From Natronomonas salinimetallica (GTDB lineage Archaea; Halobacteriota; Halobacteria; Halobacteriales; Haloarculaceae): 59,787 bases of DNA. A model generated the notes under the pieces. It ran no database searches and was not told the origin of the DNA. It saw nothing but the letters and a program-made list of their open reading frames with translations. Shown one piece after another: positions 49,476 to 57,638 of this stretch; position 1 is the first letter of the stretch; every line of letters begins with the position of its first letter. The translations under genes and the position numbers were made by a program. Where the stretch lies: positions 184,292-244,078 of the forward strand of contig NZ_JACDNQ010000002.1 of the NCBI RefSeq assembly GCF_013839515.1, given 5' to 3'.

Positions 49476-50534
49476 TCACAGCCCGATATCGAGCGGGTCT
49501 TCGATCTCGCCCATCACCGCTTCGAGCGCGTCCGTTGCCGTAATCAAACCGACGACGGTCCCGTCGTCTGTCTCACACACGAGCGCGAGCTCTTGGTGTT
49601 GTTCTTGAAACGTATCGACAGCCTCACTGATCGGGGTCTCCGCTCGAAGGGTCATCGGTGACGTCGCGATCTCCTCGAACGTGACGCCACCGCGTCGAAG
49701 CTCGTCGATCCGATCGACGACCGTCGGTACATATACGATGCCTCGAAAGTCGGCCGGAGTGTCGCCGATCAACGGAAACCGCGTATGTGGGCTTTTTCCG
49801 ATCCGACCGAGGTTGTCCTCGACCGTGGCGGTCGTCGAGAGGAACACGACGTCCTCACGATCGGTCATGACCTCGCTTACGGGGCGATCACCGACGGTGA
49901 AGGCGTTGAGTATCTCCTCTTTTCGTTCGGCGGTAAGATCACCTCGATCGAGTAACGATCCGAGCCGATGCCGAAGCTCCGCCCGCGACTCGACGCGGTC
50001 GGCTTCGGTGTCGAGCCATGCCCCGGTCATTTCGATACCGAAGAGTCGGAGCGTCCATTTCGCGACACTGTCGCCGATCACGATGACGGGATAGAGCAGT
50101 TTGGCGAACCAATACAGCGGTGTGGCACCGTATCGGGCGACGAGTTTCGTCCGTTCGACCCCGAGATAGGTGGGTGTCTGTTCGCCATGCGTCAGATGAA
50201 GGAGATTGATGATGAGAAAGGCGACGATTCCGCCGGCACCGATCGAGACGAACACCGTGTTCTCAAACATCGGATCGAGCAGGGAGGCCAACGCGGGTTC
50301 GGCGACGATGCCGACGGCGATACTCGTCGCGGAGATACCGACCTGACAGCTCGTGAGATAGATCTCGAGGTCCTGTGTCATCTCCCATGCCCGTCGAAGT
50401 CCGGGGGTGTCGAACTCGGACTCCGGGTACTGGCGAACGCGCGTCAGCGCAAATTCGATAGCGACAAAAAATCCGTTCGTCAGGATGAGCACTCCCCCGG
50501 CAGCCAGACGAAGGCTCACCTCGAGGCCGTCCAT
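49476..50534 (-). CDS. DUF21/CBS-domain membrane protein (CNNM/HlyC-like)
   Basis: A 352-residue protein with an N-terminal DUF21 membrane domain (LRLAAGGVLILTNGFFVAIE, TSCQVGISATSIAVGIVAEPAL, SIGAGGIVAFLIINLLH), then two CBS domains (about residues 210-345: RPVSEVMTDREDVVFLST, ISEAVDTFQEQHQELALVCE). CNNM/CorC-type proteins regulate Mg2+ or other divalent-cation efflux, with CBS domains sensing adenine nucleotides. The start at 50534 (MDGLEVSLRLAAGG) is natural. No associated transporter is adjacent. Confidence 0.87.
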   Translation of the reverse strand: MDGLEVSLRLAAGGVLILTNGFFVAIEFALTRVRQYPESEFDTPGLRRAWEMTQDLEIYLTSCQVGISATSIAVGIVAEPALASLLDPMFENTVFVSIGAGGIVAFLIINLLHLTHGEQTPTYLGVERTKLVARYGATPLYWFAKLLYPVIVIGDSVAKWTLRLFGIEMTGAWLDTEADRVESRAELRHRLGSLLDRGDLTAERKEEILNAFTVGDRPVSEVMTDREDVVFLSTTATVEDNLGRIGKSPHTRFPLIGDTPADFRGIVYVPTVVDRIDELRRGGVTFEEIATSPMTLRAETPISEAVDTFQEQHQELALVCETDDGTVVGLITATDALEAVMGEIEDPLDIGL

Positions 50535-50718
50535 ATGTCGACGTTTCTCGCGTAGGTGTCAAGCCTTTGGATTGGGTCGTTCGACGGGATCGAGGCTATA
50601 AGAGCGTTTTCCCGTCGTAGTCAGCGCAGCCCTCTCCATGTGATATCGTGGACGTCGAAACGACGTAGGCCTACACCCACGTGCTCGCCCGTTTCCGGCG
50701 TGGACGCTCGCGCATGCA

Positions 50719-51507
50719 TCACCCCCTCCGAGTCAAGTGATCGCATACGGCTCGTTGATACTCCCTGCAGGCCGAATCGAGCTGTGCGGCCGCCGCCAAC
50801 ACCGGATGGTCGACCGGGAGTGCGTTATACAGATACGGCACGAGCCGCCGGTGGCGGATCCCGGCTTCGATACCGTTGTTCGTCGTCCGTTCGAAAAACG
50901 CCTGTCGGCGTCGGGCGAGCGCCTCACAACGGGCTCGATGGTCCTCGAGCGTCTCGTAGCGGAGCCTGAGTGCGTTGAATCCGATAGCGGACAACGGCGG
51001 CTCGTCGGATCTGACGATCCAGCCGGTGATCTCGTCCACGACGTCACCCGCGGCGTGTATCTGTTTTGTCTCCCGGTCGAGCGCCCGGTCGAGCGCCGCG
51101 GCTTCGGCTCGGCGGGCTTTCGTCTCGGTGACGATGGCCCGTTTGAGTTCGGGCGTGAACGATGCCTCTGTCGTCGGCGCGAGCGCCACCGCGATCGTCT
51201 CCGTGAACTCCTCTCGGATTGTCGTTAGCAGGGATCCGCCGTCGTCCGGATCGTCGACGCTGTGCGGACAGATCGTCTCCGCGAAGGCCGTCCGAACCTG
51301 CCGGCAGCGACTATCGGCCGCGGCGGTCACACACGGCTGCATTCCGGCGGCGGTAGTCACGCCGGTCGACGTGGTCGGGGTCGGGGCCGTCGAGACGTCC
51401 TCGATCCGACCGGCGAACGCGTCGAACGCGTCGATCTTGGCATCGACGGCCGCCTGTTCGTCCCGGACGCGCGTTCGAGCACGGTCGATGTGGGTATCGA
51501 TGTTCAT
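50719..51507 (-). CDS. DUF7260-like haloarchaeal protein
   Basis: A 262-residue, highly helical acidic protein: an N-terminal amphipathic helix (MNIDTHIDRARTRVRDEQAA), a Thr/Pro-rich stretch with three Cys (residues ~58-80) and a C-terminal helical half ending CREYQRAVCDHLTRRG. I recall the family as DUF7260 in haloarchaea; the role is unknown. The Cys residues (about seven) could bind metal or form disulfides. Start ATG 51507. The gap 50535-50718 shows nothing I can assign. Confidence 0.7.
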   Translation of the reverse strand: MNIDTHIDRARTRVRDEQAAVDAKIDAFDAFAGRIEDVSTAPTPTTSTGVTTAAGMQPCVTAAADSRCRQVRTAFAETICPHSVDDPDDGGSLLTTIREEFTETIAVALAPTTEASFTPELKRAIVTETKARRAEAAALDRALDRETKQIHAAGDVVDEITGWIVRSDEPPLSAIGFNALRLRYETLEDHRARCEALARRRQAFFERTTNNGIEAGIRHRRLVPYLYNALPVDHPVLAAAAQLDSACREYQRAVCDHLTRRG

Positions 51508-51510
51508 CTC

Positions 51511-51847
51511 ATGTCTCCGGGTCGATGGGGGCGCTCACGGGTCCGTCCCGGCCGATAGCGTCGGCCGTCCGGGGTGTCAACCGCCAGTTCCCGCCGACGG
51601 CGGTGACCTCGACCGACTGCGGGAGCCGATTCGGCTGACGTCGTGACAGTCCTACAGTGAGCGGGAGTACGGGGAGGCGACCCCGGCGCTGCGAGTGCGT
51701 GTACCCGTCGATCCGGATCGCGACGGACCGGGGGCTGTCGTCGGGGGCGGCCGCACCGCGGGGACGCGTCGGATCCCTCGAAACGCGGCGATCCCGCCCA
51801 CGCGTCTCGGTTCCGAAGCCGTATCGCGTACGTGCTTTGTGCGTTCA
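51511..51847 (-). pseudogene. Coding-like frame without a start codon (possible gene remnant)
   Basis: Between the DUF7260-like and halocyanin-repeat genes lies 340 nt without an intact gene. One minus-strand frame stops at 51511 and reads AIRIDGYTHSQRRGRLPVLP, then QPNRLPQSVEVTAVGGNWRL, TPRTADAIGRDGPV and SAPIDPET. It has protein-like character but no ATG, GTG or other good start after the upstream stop. It may be a decayed gene, a frameshifted one, or chance. The alternative ATG-starting frame (TGATG overlap with the upstream stop) is arginine-rich and less convincing. Confidence 0.35.
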
Positions 51848-54301
51848 TCAGCTCTCTTCGACGATCACCGTCCCGACCATCCCGGCGGCCTCGTGTGGCA
51901 CACAGAGGTACTCGTGTGTCCCGGGGGTCTCGAAGGTGTGGACGTACGACTGTCCCGACTGGACGGCCCCCTCGCCGTTCTCCCAGCCGGTTCTGGCCGC
52001 CTCCTCGGATTCGAAGCCGCCGGAAGCCCAGTATGTCGCGTCCTCGGGGATCCCGTCCTCGTACGCGACCACGTCGTGCGGTTCGCCCGCGGCCCACCGC
52101 CAGGCGACCGTCTCGCCCACCGAGACGGTCAGCTCCGCCGGGTCGAACGCCACGGCCTGCATCTCGACGACGTGATCGGCGTCCTCAGGGACGCCGTCGA
52201 CGACGTCTGGCCCGCCTTCGAGACCGTCGCTCGCGTCGTCGTGTTCGCCCTCCCGATCCGCTTCGACCGGTGCTTCGCCGGGAGCCCCCGCGACCGCGAA
52301 CTGCGCCTGCAGGGACGCGTCGGCGAACCGTCCGGCCGCGGTCTGTGCGTCGCCTCCGGATTCGAGCGTATCGACGTAGCGTTCGAGCGCGTCCTCGAAG
52401 GACTCGTATGCCCCGCTGTCGGCCTCCTCGAGCGTATCGTGGACGGCAGCGTTCTCGAAGTGTGCAAAGACCTCGCTGACGACGGATTTCGCGCCCGATC
52501 CGCCGCCTCCCGCTGTCACGACCGTATACGTCGCGTCGGTCGCACGGTCCGTGGCCGTTCGCATCGCTTCGGTTGCTCCGTCGCTTCCGAGGCTGTCCCG
52601 TAGCGTCGTCATGGACTCCTCGAACGATTCGTAGGTCCCGTGGTCGGCTTCCTCGATCGCCTCGTGGAACCCACCCGCACCGGTCTCGAAGTGTTGGAAC
52701 GCCTCCGTCGTGACCGTCCGCCCGCGCTCTGTCGACCCCAACCGATCGAGCACGACGGCGTCCCGAAGGCGTGCGGTGAGGTAGCCCGCCTCGACGCCGC
52801 CGACGACCGCCCGCGGGCCGACGGCCGTCTCGAAGGACAAAAGCGTCTCGCGGATGCCCTCGACATGGGCCGTCGCCGCCTCGTCGTCCCCGTTCTGGAA
52901 CGCCTCGATGAGCGCTTCGAGATGCTCGTGTTCGAACACCTCATAGAGCTCCTCGTCGGTCTCCTCCAGCGCCTCGTGGAAGCCGCCGGCATCGGCTTCG
53001 AAGTCCGCAAACACGTCCCGCGCGATTCCGGCCGCCCGCTGGCCGTGGCCCAGCCGGTACCGTTCGTAGGCGTCCTCGATGCGTGCTTTGGTGTAGCCCG
53101 CTTCGAGGACCGCCGGACCGTCGCCGGTGGCCAGCGCCGCGATACCGTCTCTGACACCCCCTTCGACGGCTTCCGCGGCTTCGCTCACCCCGTCGTCGTC
53201 ACCGCTTTCGATCGCCTCCCCCAGCGCCTCCAGTCCGTCCTCGAACGCCTCGTAGGTGTCGTGCTCCGCCTCTTCGAGCGCATCGTGGGCACGAGCCGTC
53301 TCGAACCGTTCGAGCGCACGCTGGACGAACGCGGCGGCCTCCTCGCTCCCGTTCTCGTACAGCCACTCCGCGTCTCGCGCGTGCGCTCTGTAATCGTTCA
53401 GCGCCGCCGCGTGGGCATAGGACTCCGAGGGACCGCCGAGGCGGCCGAGTACCGTCCCGTCCCAGCCACGGGCCTGGAGGGCGGCCATGTGGCCGGCACC
53501 CGCGACCGGGTCGCCCGCCAGCGCGTATATTCCCCGTGTCGCCGCGTCAAACGCCTCGTGTGCCGCCCGTGTCGCCTCCGTTGGTGCCGACACCGCGGTC
53601 TCCGCAGCACGGTCGAGTGCGTCGACGAACCGGTCCGCCGCCCCCGTATCCACCCCGGCGAGCACCTCGTAGTGTCCGTCCGCCTCGAACTCGGTGCCGA
53701 TGTCGGAAAATTCGTCCTCAGCGCCGTCGTAATCTTCGAGTTCGAGGAGCACTGCGGCGTCTTCGACGCGTGCCCCCACTACGAGCACTGACAGCCGCTC
53801 GGCGACCGATTCGCTCGTCAGCGCGGCCTGTGCTTCACGGAGACGTTCGTCTGCTGTCCGCATCGCGTCGTGGGCACCCTCGAGGTCCTCCGCGTCGAGT
53901 CGCTCCCGGAGGTCACCGAGTGCGTCCTCGAAGCCCTCGTAGCTCTCCTCGCTCGTCTCCTCGAGCGTCTCGTGGGCGTTGTGATCGCCCGACGCGGTCT
54001 CGAACCGCCGGAAGATATCGCCGACGACACTCGCCCCCGCGGCGTACGCCTCCGCGCGGCCGAGAACGACCGGGTCCCGGAGTCGGGTCCGGATCGCGTT
54101 CCACTCCGAAACGACGGCGATATCGGCCGCGTCCGCCTCGGATTCCCGTTCCGTCTCCGAGTCGTCCGACGCCGAATCACGCTCCGCGCCGGAGGTCGTC
54201 CCTTCGTCTCCGTCGTTATCCCGTGTTTCACAACCGGCGACCGCGACGCTCGCAACGGCGGTCAGGCCCGCTCGAATCCAGGTTCGTCTCGTCTGTTGCA
54301 T
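51848..54301 (-). CDS. Halocyanin-type lipoprotein with five or six DUF5059-type repeats
   Basis: An 817-residue surface lipoprotein. The Tat-like N-terminus MQQTRRTWIRAGLTAVASVA ends in lipobox VAGC. After an acidic linker come helical repeats of about 100 residues at about 100, 208 (weak), 335, 435, 540 and 635, each with a core like FETGAGGFHEAIEEADHGTY, i.e. a conserved His followed by Glu-Glu and YExFE. The last ~110 residues are a plastocyanin-like domain with type-1 copper ligands (GEPHDVV, EYLCVPHEAAGM). I recall the repeated region as DUF5059. Two DtxR-like palindromes lie just upstream. Confidence 0.85.
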   Translation of the reverse strand: MQQTRRTWIRAGLTAVASVAVAGCETRDNDGDEGTTSGAERDSASDDSETERESEADAADIAVVSEWNAIRTRLRDPVVLGRAEAYAAGASVVGDIFRRFETASGDHNAHETLEETSEESYEGFEDALGDLRERLDAEDLEGAHDAMRTADERLREAQAALTSESVAERLSVLVVGARVEDAAVLLELEDYDGAEDEFSDIGTEFEADGHYEVLAGVDTGAADRFVDALDRAAETAVSAPTEATRAAHEAFDAATRGIYALAGDPVAGAGHMAALQARGWDGTVLGRLGGPSESYAHAAALNDYRAHARDAEWLYENGSEEAAAFVQRALERFETARAHDALEEAEHDTYEAFEDGLEALGEAIESGDDDGVSEAAEAVEGGVRDGIAALATGDGPAVLEAGYTKARIEDAYERYRLGHGQRAAGIARDVFADFEADAGGFHEALEETDEELYEVFEHEHLEALIEAFQNGDDEAATAHVEGIRETLLSFETAVGPRAVVGGVEAGYLTARLRDAVVLDRLGSTERGRTVTTEAFQHFETGAGGFHEAIEEADHGTYESFEESMTTLRDSLGSDGATEAMRTATDRATDATYTVVTAGGGGSGAKSVVSEVFAHFENAAVHDTLEEADSGAYESFEDALERYVDTLESGGDAQTAAGRFADASLQAQFAVAGAPGEAPVEADREGEHDDASDGLEGGPDVVDGVPEDADHVVEMQAVAFDPAELTVSVGETVAWRWAAGEPHDVVAYEDGIPEDATYWASGGFESEEAARTGWENGEGAVQSGQSYVHTFETPGTHEYLCVPHEAAGMVGTVIVEES

Positions 54302-54303
54302 GT

Positions 54304-54358
54304 TTTTAGGCTAACCTAAAATATACAAAAGCGTTCCGGTTTTTAGGCCAACCTAAAA
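54304..54358. promoter_or_regulatory. Two DtxR-like operators upstream of the halocyanin-repeat gene
   Basis: TTTTAGGCTAACCTAAAA (54304-54321) lies 3 nt upstream of the ATG, and TTTTAGGCCAACCTAAAA (54341-54358) 37 bp further upstream, with an AT-rich TATA-like stretch (TATATTTTA, minus strand) between. The half-sites are identical to those at 13067 and 55461. Confidence 0.72.
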
Positions 54359-54420
54359 ATCCGGCACGCGGTCCACATGTCGACCCCTGGAGTCGGCTTC
54401 TTTCACCCCAATGGTCGGAT

Positions 54421-54496
54421 ATTCTCACGTCGGTATAGTTCTCTCACGTCGGCACGGCGTTCTTACGTCGGCACGGCGTTCTCACGTCGGTATAGC
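54421..54496. repeat. Short tandem repeats (about 20 bp, four units)
   Basis: Four imperfect ~20-bp units with core ACGTCGG(C/T)A(C/T) occur at about 54421, 54439, 54460 and 54479. They lie between the operator pair and the cupin stop codon. They could be slippage products; no role seen. Confidence 0.75.
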
Positions 54497-54511
54497 CGTC
54501 AGCCGTCCCGC

Positions 54512-54823
54512 CTACGATTGGTCCTCCGACCGTGATGCCAAAACGATCACTGCTGTCGTCTCCTCGACGGCCCGGGGAGCGATCTCTTGGTCGCCATCAA
54601 AGTGGGCGATATCGCCCGCGATCAGTTCGTGTGTCCGGTCTCCGAGCTGTAGCTCGACCGTTCCCTCGACGAGGTAGAAGACGATCTCGCGGTCGGGATG
54701 TGCGTGGGGTGCGATTTCTCCACCCTCCTCGAGTGTGAGTCTGATCGTCTTCGGTTCCGTATCGGGGAACACGTTCGCGTGGGGCTGTCCGTCTAGTTCG
54801 TCGAGCGTTTGTATCGTGGTCAT
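54512..54823 (-). CDS. Small cupin-domain protein
   Basis: A 103-residue single-domain cupin: GGEIAPHAHPDREIVFYLVE supplies the metal-binding His/Glu cluster (HxHxxxxE), and LIAGDIAHFDGDQEIAPRAV is the second motif. Metal identity and activity are not given by the sequence. Its ATG overlaps the stop of the upstream gene (ATGA, 54823-54820), so it is the last gene of a coupled operon. Confidence 0.85.
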   Translation of the reverse strand: MTTIQTLDELDGQPHANVFPDTEPKTIRLTLEEGGEIAPHAHPDREIVFYLVEGTVELQLGDRTHELIAGDIAHFDGDQEIAPRAVEETTAVIVLASRSEDQS

Positions 54824-55146
54824 GGGTTTCGTGGATCGGTAGGCGGCGCGGTGGCGGGAGGCGCTTCCCGCCGTACCTCGGCATCGGTTTCACTATCGTG
54901 GTCGGTACCCGCGTCGGGGACACTCACGTCCGGACCGGCGTCGCGTTCGTCGAGACCGTCGCTGACGGCTTCGGCCCCGGAGCGGCGATGGATCGTGGCG
55001 TCACAGGGTGGGGTGTGGCCCGGCGTCGACGCCCCCGGCCCGGGGGAGCCGCGGCCGACCGCCATCCGGTCGCTACGGGACGCTTCGGCCGTCGGGGACC
55101 GCCCGTCGCCGTATGTCCCCTCCGTATCCGAACCGGTCGCCGTCAC
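54820..55146 (-). CDS. Disordered Gly/Pro/Asp-rich protein (108 aa)
   Basis: Starts GTG (MTATGSDTEGTYGDGRSPTA) and ends PPATAPPTDPRNP. Composition is low-complexity (Gly, Pro, Ser, Asp), with two Cys-flanked segments and no recognisable domain. By itself it would look like a spurious frame, but its start overlaps the upstream stop (GTGA) and its stop overlaps the cupin ATG (ATGA), so it is wedged in a coupled operon. Function unknown. Confidence 0.5.
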   Translation of the reverse strand: MTATGSDTEGTYGDGRSPTAEASRSDRMAVGRGSPGPGASTPGHTPPCDATIHRRSGAEAVSDGLDERDAGPDVSVPDAGTDHDSETDAEVRREAPPATAPPTDPRNP

Positions 55147-55397
55147 GCCGACCCCTCCGTCCGACAGATATCACAGCCGATGGACCAGACCGCGATGAGC
55201 GCGATCACGGCCGGTACGTGCGCGAGTATCAACAGCGGAAACACGAGCCGACCGAGCCCGACCGCGCTCCCGAGGGTGCGGACCCCGGTCCCGAAGACGG
55301 GAAGCGAAAGCACCGCTGTAAGCGTTATGGCTCCCCGAATAGAGAGGGGCTGGGCGTCGATCCTGCGATGGATGTGTTGGATGTGTTTACGTATCAT
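55143..55397 (-). CDS. Small two-helix membrane protein (84 aa)
   Basis: MIRKHIQHIHRRIDAQPLSI begins a basic, His-rich N-terminal tail, followed by two membrane segments (ITLTAVLSLPVFGTGVRTL and LLILAHVPAVIALIAVWSIG) and a C-terminal CDICRTEG. Two Cys in CDIC and the His-rich N-terminus could bind metal. I do not recognise the family. It starts 64 nt downstream of a DtxR-like operator and is first in a three-gene coupled operon (small membrane, disordered, cupin). Confidence 0.6.
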   Translation of the reverse strand: MIRKHIQHIHRRIDAQPLSIRGAITLTAVLSLPVFGTGVRTLGSAVGLGRLVFPLLILAHVPAVIALIAVWSIGCDICRTEGSA

Positions 55398-55460
55398 GGC
55401 TCGTACACGTCTCCGAACGTGGGCGGCTGCGGTCTCGTGTCGATCCGTCCGTCGCTCCGT

Positions 55461-55478
55461 TTTTAGGCTGACCTAAAA
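55461..55478. promoter_or_regulatory. DtxR-like operator upstream of the small membrane/cupin operon
   Basis: TTTTAGGCTGACCTAAAA, fourth copy of the palindrome, ends 64 nt upstream of the ATG at 55397 and reads identically in its half-sites to the copies at 13067, 54304 and 54341. Confidence 0.7.
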
Positions 55479-55557
55479 TCATACATCGAGGACTGAGGCG
55501 AGGCGTTTGAAAAAGGTTGCGTCGAATATATTTGTCGCGTCCGGATGGCGGCCCGAG

Positions 55558-55609
55558 CGCCGTCCCCGATAAGAACAACACTCCGCCGTCCCCGATAAGA
55601 ACAACACTC
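55558..55609. repeat. Perfect 26-bp tandem duplication
   Basis: The same 26 bases (beginning CGCCGTCCCCGATAAGAACA) occur at 55558-55583 and 55584-55609, just upstream of the prenyltransferase ATG (55638). The GATAAGAA stretch may act as a promoter-like element twice; the duplication is exact. Confidence 0.9.
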
Positions 55610-55637
55610 ATCCGTCAGGGCGGGCTACGGTCGAAGT

Positions 55638-56546
55638 ATGCTCCAACGGGTTCGGGGGTTCGCACGCCGGCTGTACGAACGACTCCTCGAACGAGAGATC
55701 TCCGGCGTGCCCACACACGTCGCCGTCATTCAGGACGGAAACCGCCGTTATGCACGCGAGCACGGTGCCGAAACGACCGAGGGCCACCGCGCGGGAGCGG
55801 ACACCACAGAGCGGATACTCGAGTGGTGTGCCGACCTCGGCATCGAGGAGCTGACCCTGTATGCGTTCTCGACGGAGAACTTCGAGCGCCCGCGGGAGGA
55901 GCGCGAAGCGATCTTCGATCTCATCACGAAGAAACTCCGAACGTTCGCGGACCGACCGGAGGTCCACGACCGTGGCGTCCGGATCCGGGCGATCGGGGAG
56001 ATCGACAGACTGCCCGAGCGGGTCCGGGAGGCGATCGACTACGCCGAGCGGCGCACCGCCGGATACGACGCCTTCCAGTTGAACGTCGCGTTGGCCTACG
56101 GCGGCCGGGCCGAACTGCTTGGCGTCGCCCGCGACATCGCCGAGGAGGTAGCGGCCGGCGAGTGCGACCCCGAGGACGTGACCGTCTCGGAGATCGAAGA
56201 TCGGCTCACGACGGGGCCGACACGGGCGGTCGATCTCATCATCCGAACGGGCGGTGCCGAGCGAACCTCGAATTTCTTGCCGTGGCATGCCAACGGCAAC
56301 GAGGCCGCGGTGTGTTTCTGTGCACCCTACTGGCCGGAGTTCTCGCGGGTCGATTTCCTCCGTGCGATCAGGACGTACGAGTCTAGACGGGAGTCCTGGC
56401 GGCAGACGCGCGCCCGGCGGGCTGCGGCGCTCGTCCGGGCCGCTGGGAGTGGCGAGGCCGACGACGCGTCCGGTATCGCCGGTGTCCGAGCCACGCCGGA
56501 GGGCGACCCCGAGGAGTCGGGCGATCACGAGATGCCGGTCGGCTGA
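55638..56546 (+). CDS. uppS: Cis-prenyltransferase (UppS/dehydrodolichyl diphosphate synthase family)
   Basis: A 302-residue cis-prenyltransferase making the long-chain polyprenyl diphosphate lipid carrier for N-glycosylation. Family motifs: VIQDGNRRYAREHG (catalytic Asp and Arg near residue 33), TLYAFSTENFERPREE near 75, and the C-terminal VDLIIRTGGAERTSNFLPW near 205. The C-terminal ~60 residues form an extra acidic tail. ATG 55638 is the family start (MLQRVRGFARRLYERLLERE). Confidence 0.92.
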   Translation: MLQRVRGFARRLYERLLEREISGVPTHVAVIQDGNRRYAREHGAETTEGHRAGADTTERILEWCADLGIEELTLYAFSTENFERPREEREAIFDLITKKLRTFADRPEVHDRGVRIRAIGEIDRLPERVREAIDYAERRTAGYDAFQLNVALAYGGRAELLGVARDIAEEVAAGECDPEDVTVSEIEDRLTTGPTRAVDLIIRTGGAERTSNFLPWHANGNEAAVCFCAPYWPEFSRVDFLRAIRTYESRRESWRQTRARRAAALVRAAGSGEADDASGIAGVRATPEGDPEESGDHEMPVG

Positions 56547-56588
56547 TCGCGGGTCGGTTCGAGGTTCCGCCGCGTGTCCCCGAAGGCG

Positions 56589-57443
56589 TCAGCCGGCTAG
56601 TGCGATATCCAAGTACAACATGATAATGACGCCAGCCATGAGACCGAGCGTCGCCACGCGTTCGTAGCCGCTTCTGTGTGTCTCGGGGATGATCTCATCG
56701 GAGATCACGAACAGCATCGCACCCGCGGCGAACCCCATCGCGTACGGTAACAACGGCTCGACCGTCGCCACGGCGATGGCGCCCAGTACCGCCAGGGGAA
56801 TCTCAACGACGCCCGCACGGATCCCGGCGACCACGGCGTACAGCCGACGGTCGAGGCCGGCGTTTATCGCCGCTACGGACACAGCCAGCCCCTCCGGAAC
56901 GTTCTGGAGGCCGATCGCGATCATCAACGACAGCGCGCTGCCGAGTCGTGCTGGCTCCCCTCCGGCCGCCCCGAACCCGACACCGACGGCCAGCCCCTCG
57001 GGCACGTTGTGCAGCGTGATCGCAAGGACGAAAAGGACCACGCCAGCCAACCGCTCGTCGGTGACCGGGAGCGTTTCGTCCGGGCGCGCCGCGTCGCTTC
57101 GGCGGCTGCCGGTCAGAAGATAGTGCGCGTGGGGAACGAGTGTGTCCGCCCGGTCGAGAAATACCGCACCGATCGCGACCCCGATCAGCGTCGGGAGCGG
57201 GTTACCACCGGAATACTCCTCGATACCGGGGATAATGAGGCTGCTGAAGGCCGCCGCGAGCATCACACCGGCCGCGAATCCGAGCATCCCGTCCAGTGCG
57301 CGCTCGGATGGATTCCGCCAGACGAGGACGAGCGACGCGCCGAAGAGGTTCATCAACGCGATGATGATCCCCCCGGCGAGTGCCTGTACGACCGGCGACT
57401 CGCCGACGAGTCGAACAAAAACCGCTGTGAACTCGAACGGCAT
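56589..57443 (-). CDS. ZIP-family metal transporter
   Basis: A 284-residue membrane protein with about eight hydrophobic segments, two bearing the ZIP metal motifs TLHNVPEGLAVGVGFGAAGG (about residues 144-163) and IGLQNVPEGLAVSVAAINAG (about 177-196); in the second, the first His is replaced by Gln. ZIP proteins import Zn2+, Fe2+ or Mn2+ into the cytoplasm. The start ATG 57443 (MPFEFTAVFVRL) was chosen as the first suitable. Upstream there is only a half-site of the DtxR-like operator (TTAGGTAAT), not the palindrome. Confidence 0.9.
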   Translation of the reverse strand: MPFEFTAVFVRLVGESPVVQALAGGIIIALMNLFGASLVLVWRNPSERALDGMLGFAAGVMLAAAFSSLIIPGIEEYSGGNPLPTLIGVAIGAVFLDRADTLVPHAHYLLTGSRRSDAARPDETLPVTDERLAGVVLFVLAITLHNVPEGLAVGVGFGAAGGEPARLGSALSLMIAIGLQNVPEGLAVSVAAINAGLDRRLYAVVAGIRAGVVEIPLAVLGAIAVATVEPLLPYAMGFAAGAMLFVISDEIIPETHRSGYERVATLGLMAGVIIMLYLDIALAG

Positions 57444-57638
57444 TACCTAACCCCTGCAGAAGGGAGCGGTTTATAAGTATGCATCCGTGCGGACGGGGCG
57501 TTTTCTGTCTCGATCGATACCGTCGGGGCTGTCGAACGCGTCTGTCGGGGTGGAGCGACGTATCGGACCACCGGCGAACGCCCGGTCGAGATCGGCGCTC
57601 GCCGGGACACGACGACGCCGGCTCAGCGTCGAAGGCCG

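Noticed and set aside
57440-57460. A fifth DtxR-like operator before the ZIP transporter
   Set aside because: Only a half-site-like TTAGGTAAT is present; the inverted partner is missing.
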